Source: Pleurocapsa sp. MO_226.B13 (lineage in GTDB: Bacteria; Cyanobacteriota; Cyanobacteriia; Cyanobacteriales; Xenococcaceae). Taken from it: a stretch of DNA of 20,034 nt. Made by a program: the position numbers and the translations under genes. Under the pieces are notes generated by a model. It was given only the letters and a program-made list of their open reading frames with translations, did no database searches and was not told the origin of the DNA. The DNA lies in NCBI GenBank assembly GCA_030064795.1, contig JASJEI010000311.1:1-20034 (forward strand). Direction: 5' to 3'. This document shows, in pieces, positions 16,909 to 20,034 of this stretch (its first letter is position 1; each line of letters begins with the position of its first letter).

Positions 16909-16937
16909 GCTCCGAATTAAGGCTCGGAGCTTTTTTT
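16909..16937 (+). terminator. Intrinsic terminator of the PadR operon
   Basis: GCTCCGA (16909-16915) pairs perfectly with TCGGAGC (16924-16930) across an 8-base loop and is followed directly by seven T residues. This is a textbook Rho-independent terminator for the plus strand, about 50 bases after the membrane protein stop codon. Confidence 0.92.
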
Positions 16938-16978
16938 ATTTTACTCTATGCTTAGGAAGGGTTGAAGGCTAAAGATAT

Positions 16979-17218
16979 CTATCGATTAACTAAATCTCTG
17001 ATTCGATCTAGTTTATAATCCTCATAGGATATCTCGCTTGCAATATCGTGATTGTTCCAGTTGTGATCGATCGCAACCTGAATCAAATCCGAATAATGGT
17101 CGCTGAAACCGTTAATTTCTTGACCATCTTTCTCCAATGCCTTTTTGATAGTCTTTAACAAGCCATCAAGCTCAAGGCATTGGTCAATTATTTTTTGGGA
17201 TAAATCTATGCTGCTCAT
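16979..17218 (-). CDS. Small acidic protein of unknown function
   Basis: A 79-aa soluble, acidic, mainly helical protein (SSIDLSQKIIDQCLELDGLL, then KALEKDGQEINGFSDHYSD and DLIQVAIDHNWNNHDI). I do not recognise a family. I chose ATG 17218 because it overlaps the upstream stop in an ATGA arrangement and has GAGG seven to eight bases before it; an in-frame ATG at 17236 would add six residues. It is the last gene of a minus-strand operon with two upstream genes. Small proteins in this position, downstream of a regulator-controlled promoter in phage-derived DNA, are often accessory phage genes, but nothing here proves that. Confidence 0.65.
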   Translation of the reverse strand: MSSIDLSQKIIDQCLELDGLLKTIKKALEKDGQEINGFSDHYSDLIQVAIDHNWNNHDIASEISYEDYKLDRIRDLVNR

Positions 17219-17502
17219 ACCAACCACCTCAACCATTGTTTTTGAATATTAGATAATGCGATCGCTTTATTGGGACAATGGGCTTTATCCCCAGTAATAG
17301 ACGATCTCCAATACCATCCACTTCCCCAAGGATCGCGGTAATATTCCCCAATCTCCAAATCTCCCGCATGGACTTGGTGGTAAGTAATGCCTTCAGAGTA
17401 GTTGTGATAGCTGCTGATTTCTAACTTTACCGAACGGGACTGTTTGTATTTCTTCTCGCGATCGATCTCATACGCGATCGCATTAAATTCTGGTGTACTC
17501 AT
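17215..17502 (-). CDS. Hypothetical protein, aromatic-rich, 95 aa
   Basis: A 95-aa protein without signal peptide or membrane helix. It is rich in Tyr and Trp (SSYHNYSEGITYHQVH, GEYYRDPWGSGWYWRSS) with a basic N-terminal part (REKKYKQSRSVKLE). I recognise no family. The start codon overlaps the stop of the upstream 251-aa gene by one base (TAATG) and is preceded by AGGAAG; its own stop overlaps the next gene in ATGA. Both junctions indicate one transcript with coupled translation. Sequence character and context suggest a phage or island accessory protein. Confidence 0.7.
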   Translation of the reverse strand: MSTPEFNAIAYEIDREKKYKQSRSVKLEISSYHNYSEGITYHQVHAGDLEIGEYYRDPWGSGWYWRSSITGDKAHCPNKAIALSNIQKQWLRWLV

Positions 17503-18257
17503 TACTTCCTCTCAATCTTTTTAATCATCAATCTTTCGCCAACTTCATCTATGGCTTTTTGTGGTTCTGTTCCTTCTTCGATTAGCTTCATTGCCAAATC
17601 TTCAACTCCGCGCACGATGAATAATTCCTCGACAGTCATCGCAGCTCGAACATCAGTACAGTCCCAGTCTTCTCTCAACTTCTTGGCACCGCGACCAAAT
17701 ACCAAGCGATAAGTGCGATCGGTACAGTTGTTGTAGATAAACTTTTTGTAGTTATCAGAAAGTTCTTCACCATGAGCTTTAACATAGTCCCTAACTACAT
17801 TAGTCATATTCCGACGAGCTACTTTTCCCTGTACTCTGGCTTTCTGTTTCTCTTGATATTCTTCAAGTGCTTGTTTATTATCAAAGGCTATATCAAATGC
17901 TTGTTCAATAGTCGTTGTGACTGAAGCATCTTGAATAGCAAAAGCTAATTCTCTTGATTTCTCGTAAGCCTTATCCGTACTTCTGGCGATCGCGTTAACC
18001 AACCTGCCAAAATCATCTAGTGGAATAATATTTACTTTCTTAGGATTGAGTTCTGATGCAGCTTGGACGAACTGGAAATCTTTACCTAGTAAGCGTTTGA
18101 TTGCTCTTTGCTCGTTGGAATGGACGAACTGAAATATTTCTCCAACTTGCGGTACAGCGATCGCATAATTTCCATCAGGTAATTGTAAACCTGGAAACTC
18201 AAAGCCAGCATAAGCAACCGTCGCAACAACGGCTTTCTTCGGTTTTTCTTGTGGCAT
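17502..18257 (-). CDS. Phage-like regulator-associated protein, 251 aa
   Basis: A 251-aa soluble protein. The N-terminal part (LPDGNYAIAVPQVGEIFQF, then RAIKRLLGKDFQFVQ) resembles N-terminal DNA-binding or antirepressor-type modules of phage proteins, but I cannot assign a named family. The middle is helical and charged (EEYQEKQKARVQGKVARRN). The C-terminal part (NVVRDYVKAHGEELSDNYK, TDRTYRLVFGRGAKKLRED, MTVEELFIVRGVEDLAMKL) looks like a separate helical domain. I start it at ATG 18257 (MPQEKPKKAV); the frame extends to 18326, but that extension would be translated from the operator region. First gene of a three-gene operon, divergent from an XRE repressor, and partly duplicated in the remnant at 18636-18741. 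Confidence 0.7.
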   Translation of the reverse strand: MPQEKPKKAVVATVAYAGFEFPGLQLPDGNYAIAVPQVGEIFQFVHSNEQRAIKRLLGKDFQFVQAASELNPKKVNIIPLDDFGRLVNAIARSTDKAYEKSRELAFAIQDASVTTTIEQAFDIAFDNKQALEEYQEKQKARVQGKVARRNMTNVVRDYVKAHGEELSDNYKKFIYNNCTDRTYRLVFGRGAKKLREDWDCTDVRAAMTVEELFIVRGVEDLAMKLIEEGTEPQKAIDEVGERLMIKKIERK

Positions 18258-18265
18258 AATAAAAT

Positions 18266-18285
18266 TAGCCAAGCTAACTTGGCTA
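18266..18285. promoter_or_regulatory. Operator-like inverted repeat O1
   Basis: TAGCCAAG-CTAA-CTTGGCTA is a perfect 8-bp inverted repeat with a 4-base spacer, just upstream of the 251-aa gene start. The AGCCAA half-site recurs at about 18295-18300 and again in O2. It is a likely site for the divergently encoded XRE repressor. Confidence 0.6.
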
Positions 18286-18296
18286 GCTAAACTGAG

Positions 18297-18366
18297 CCAA
18301 ATGCTTTGTCCTGCAAAACTGGGCATTTGGTTCTGTGAATGAAAATATAGTAACTAAGTTTACTTA
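18297..18366. promoter_or_regulatory. Further inverted repeats between the divergent genes
   Basis: CCAAATGC (18297-18304) pairs with GCATTTGG (18323-18330), and CTAAGT-TT-ACTTAG (about 18353-18366) is a second perfect palindrome. Both lie in the shared promoter region. They may be extra regulator sites or part of a structured leader. Confidence 0.4.
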
Positions 18367-18378
18367 GCCTTGTCAACT

Positions 18379-18398
18379 GAGCCAAGACAACTTGTATA
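18379..18398. promoter_or_regulatory. Operator-like site O2 at the repressor gene start
   Basis: GAGCCAAG-ACAA-CTTGTATA shares AGCCAAG, the 4-base spacer and CTTG with O1 but has a degenerate right end. It lies directly on the start region of the XRE gene, which suggests negative autoregulation. Confidence 0.45.
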
Positions 18399-18406
18399 TG
18401 TATAAA

Positions 18407-18622
18407 ATGAGCGATAAAAAATTTATTGTGACTTCAAAACTAGCCGAATACAGGAAGAAAAAAGGTTATAGCCAAGAAGATTTGGCAAGACTGGTTGGTG
18501 TAAGCAAAACAACAATACAAAGCTGGGAAAATCAAAGAGGAATGAGTTCTGTCGAAAGAATAATTAAGCTTTGTACTGAACTTGATGCCGATGTTCGAGA
18601 CCTGTTTCCTGTTAAAAGCTAG
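18407..18622 (+). CDS. XRE/Cro-type HTH repressor
   Basis: A 71-aa DNA-binding protein that is almost only an HTH_3 (Cro/CI-like) domain: LAEYRKKKGYSQEDLARLVG (helices 1-2), VSKTTIQSWENQRGMSSVERI (recognition helix with TTIQSWE and the following turn), LCTELDADVRDLF (helices 4-5). Such proteins repress phage-type or toxin-antitoxin-type operons by binding short palindromes as dimers. In-frame starts exist at TTG 18392, ATG 18398 and ATG 18407; I prefer the last (MSDKKF) because the upstream ones lie inside the O2-like site. It is divergent from the 251-aa operon, with inverted repeats in the gap, a layout like a lysogeny switch. Confidence 0.88.
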   Translation: MSDKKFIVTSKLAEYRKKKGYSQEDLARLVGVSKTTIQSWENQRGMSSVERIIKLCTELDADVRDLFPVKS

Positions 18623-18635
18623 TAATTTAGTGAAG

Positions 18636-18741
18636 ATCGGAGGAACTGGAAATCTTTACCCAGTAAACGTTTGATACCTGTAGTGCTGTTCTTCTGGAGG
18701 AACTGGAATATATCAGCAACTTACGAGACAGCGATCGCATT
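18636..18741 (-). pseudogene. Remnant copy of the 251-aa gene's N-terminal part
   Basis: Read on the minus strand, this stretch gives NAIAVS, a TAA stop, VADIFQFLQKN, then IKRLLGKDFQFLR. The intact gene has NYAIAVPQVGEIFQFVHSN, then IKRLLGKDFQF. Codons agree over most of the length (for example AACTGGAAATCTTTACC on the plus strand at both 18070 and 18642 regions). It is an out-of-place, stop-interrupted paralogous fragment lying on the far side of the repressor gene. Confidence 0.85.
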
Positions 18742-18770
18742 ATAAAAAATTTTATTCAAATTGATAGATA

Positions 18771-19469
18771 GTGAAAATTGAACTCCCCAAGCCTGAAAAT
18801 AGATTCCATAACTGCGTGCGGATGGAATTGGAGACAAAGGGAATTGATGAAGCCTGTTTCGATCTAGTAGCTGTTATTCGCTTTGGGCAGCATAAGATAC
18901 CACTTAAAAGGTATGGCGAAGCAATTTTTGGTTTGAGAAAAGGAAAGCTGATCGTCAGGCTGATTAATGGGGAAGTTCCGTTAAGAAATATCAAATTGGA
19001 CAAAGAATTTCAAACAGAAATTGCAATTAAAGATCAGCAAGAAGAAGGAAAAGAGTGGCAACTTATGGGGAAATTTGGGGGGAGAACTCAAGGGATTGGT
19101 GCTGAAACCAAAAAGGCTTCTAAGGAAGGACAAGAATACACCTATAAAGATTATCAAGTAAAAACAGAGGGAGGATTAGAAGATCCTACCTGGGTTTTTA
19201 TATGCAAAATAGAGAAATTTTTGGATGGTAAGCTACCTGAGACTGAGCTGGCAACTGTAAATATCAAGGGAAAACCATGTAATTTGATAGCTACTTTTGA
19301 GGTTGATGATTCAGATGATATTTATTTGGTAGATGGTTCATTGTTTTGGCAAAAAAAAATTACCAAGAAAAAATCATCAGCCATATACAGGATGATAGTT
19401 AATCGTTTTGTTGAGGAATTGCTGCGAGAAAAACCTTATCTGAGTCGGCAAGAGTTAGCACATGGATGA
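18771..19469 (+). CDS. Unrecognised 232-aa protein paired with pentapeptide protein
   Basis: A soluble protein with many alternating hydrophobic/polar segments, suggesting beta-rich structure: ACFDLVAVIRFGQHKIPL (about 28-45), EAIFGLRKGKLIVRLINGEVPL (about 50-71), then IAIKDQQEEGKEWQLMGKFGG, DPTWVFICKIEKFLDG and NLIATFEVDDSDDIYLVDG. The C-terminal part is helical and basic (KKITKKKSSAIYRMIVNRF, VEELLREKPYLSRQELAHG). No signal peptide or membrane helix. I recognise no family. The start is a GTG at 18771 with no strong ribosome binding site; a later Met at residue 18 is possible. Its last 8 bases overlap the start of the pentapeptide-repeat gene, so the two are very likely co-expressed and may act together. 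Confidence 0.75.
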   Translation: MKIELPKPENRFHNCVRMELETKGIDEACFDLVAVIRFGQHKIPLKRYGEAIFGLRKGKLIVRLINGEVPLRNIKLDKEFQTEIAIKDQQEEGKEWQLMGKFGGRTQGIGAETKKASKEGQEYTYKDYQVKTEGGLEDPTWVFICKIEKFLDGKLPETELATVNIKGKPCNLIATFEVDDSDDIYLVDGSLFWQKKITKKKSSAIYRMIVNRFVEELLREKPYLSRQELAHG

Positions 19470-20034
19470 GGAAAAGTTTGCTCAAGAGATAGAGAAAGCG
19501 ATCGAGCAAATAGAAAACGCTGAGACAGAGAAGCTATCAGAGTTAGCAAAGATAGCTGGTTTGGACTTGACTAGAGATTTTGTTGGAGTCGATCTTAGTG
19601 GTGAAGATTTAAGTAATGATAATCTATCTGGTGCCTACCTCGAAGGAGCCAACCTCGAAGGTGCCTACCTCGTACGTGCCATACTCAAAGGTGCCATCCT
19701 CAAAGGTGCCATACTCAGTAGTGCCATCCTCGCAGGTGCCATACTCAGTAGTGCCATCCTCGCAGGTGCCAACCTCGCAGGTGCCATCCTCGCAGGTGCC
19801 ATCCTCAGAAGTGCCAACCTCGAAGGTGCTAACCTCGAAGGCGCTATCCTCGTACGTGCCAACCTCGAAGGTGCCAACCTCGCAGGTGCCATCCTCGCAG
19901 GTGCCATCTTCGCAGGTGCTAACCTCGAAGGTGCTATCCTCGAAGGCGCTAACCTCGAAGGTGCCAACCTCGAAGGTGCCAACCTCGAAGGTGCCAACCT
20001 CGAAGGTGCCAACCTCGAAGGTGCCAACCTCGAA
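19462..20034 (+). CDS. Pentapeptide-repeat protein, partial at the window edge
   Basis: The ATG at 19462 overlaps the end of the upstream gene and opens a frame of 191 codons with no stop before the window ends, so the C-terminus is missing. Residues 1-45 form a charged helical leader (EEKFAQEIEKAIEQIENAE, ELAKIAGLDLTRDFVGVDL). From residue 57, 27 consecutive pentapeptides of the form A(N/I/Y)Lx(G/S/R) follow, preceded by looser repeats (GVDLSGEDLSNDNLSG). Such repeats fold into a right-handed quadrilateral beta-helix; known members mimic DNA or act as scaffolds. Unusually, Ile occupies the position where Asn/Asp is usual in about 11 of the 27 units. The DNA unit is a nearly uniform 15-mer (GGTGCCAACCTCGAA), pointing to recent expansion. 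Confidence 0.9.
   Translation, partial: MDEEKFAQEIEKAIEQIENAETEKLSELAKIAGLDLTRDFVGVDLSGEDLSNDNLSGAYLEGANLEGAYLVRAILKGAILKGAILSSAILAGAILSSAILAGANLAGAILAGAILRSANLEGANLEGAILVRANLEGANLAGAILAGAIFAGANLEGAILEGANLEGANLEGANLEGANLEGANLEGANLE
19630..20034 (+). repeat. 15-base tandem repeat encoding pentapeptides
   Basis: Twenty-seven tandem 15-base units with consensus GGTGCCAACCTCGAA fill exactly 405 bases and continue past the window. The last six units are almost identical. The opposite strand is open too, but that is a by-product of the repeat. Confidence 0.95.

Noticed and set aside
19665..20027. Minus-strand Arg/Leu/Ala/Pro repeat frame
   Set aside because: Shadow of the 15-base pentapeptide-coding repeat.
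19630..20034. CRISPR array
   Set aside because: The repeats are contiguous 15-mers without spacers and translate into pentapeptides; no cas gene is near.

Overview
The window is a piece of a cyanobacterial chromosome. The octamer GCGATCGC (HIP1) and its core GATCGC recur throughout. The base composition is moderately AT-rich, small palindromic repeats sit in the gaps, and the house-keeping genes (gnd, a carotenoid-desaturase-like flavoprotein, a YifB/ComM-type ATPase, an FHA-PAS-GGDEF-EAL protein) have cyanobacterial character. I cannot fix the genus.

Left half (about 1-10,400) is ordinary chromosome. A repeat-rich, decayed stretch (1-828) is followed on the minus strand by 6-phosphogluconate dehydrogenase (gnd), a DUF3293-like protein overlapping the end of a CrtI/CrtISO-type FAD oxidoreductase, and a YifB-family ATPase. 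On the plus strand come a large FHA-PAS-PAS-GGDEF-EAL protein whose two catalytic domains both look dead, and an M42 metallo-aminopeptidase.

Right half (about 10,590-20,034) is accessory DNA. It opens with a 204-base element bounded by inverted repeats, which runs into the 5' end of a truncated phage terminase small subunit gene. Next come a NACHT-type STAND NTPase and then a GpA-type terminase large subunit, so the NACHT gene lies inside a terminase pair. No portal, head or tail genes follow, which points to a prophage remnant or satellite-like island. After the terminase is a tight three-gene unit: a PadR regulator, a protein with a 116-residue Ser/Leu/Arg/Glu repeat, and a one-helix membrane protein. 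It ends at a clear intrinsic terminator. A minus-strand, translationally coupled three-gene operon follows, divergent from a small XRE/Cro-type repressor gene; the gap between them holds inverted repeats that look like operators. A broken second copy of the first operon gene's 5' part lies beyond the repressor gene. The window ends with an unrecognised 232-aa protein overlapping a pentapeptide-repeat protein that runs off the edge.

Three unrelated proteins in this right half each carry a long, nearly pure in-frame tandem repeat (hexamer, hexamer-like and 15-mer units). The most likely place for undescribed biology is this cluster: the NACHT gene within the terminase, the PadR/repeat/membrane operon, and the 232-aa plus pentapeptide pair. 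These assignments come from reading the sequence without database searches, so family names are from motif recognition and the system-level ideas are inference.
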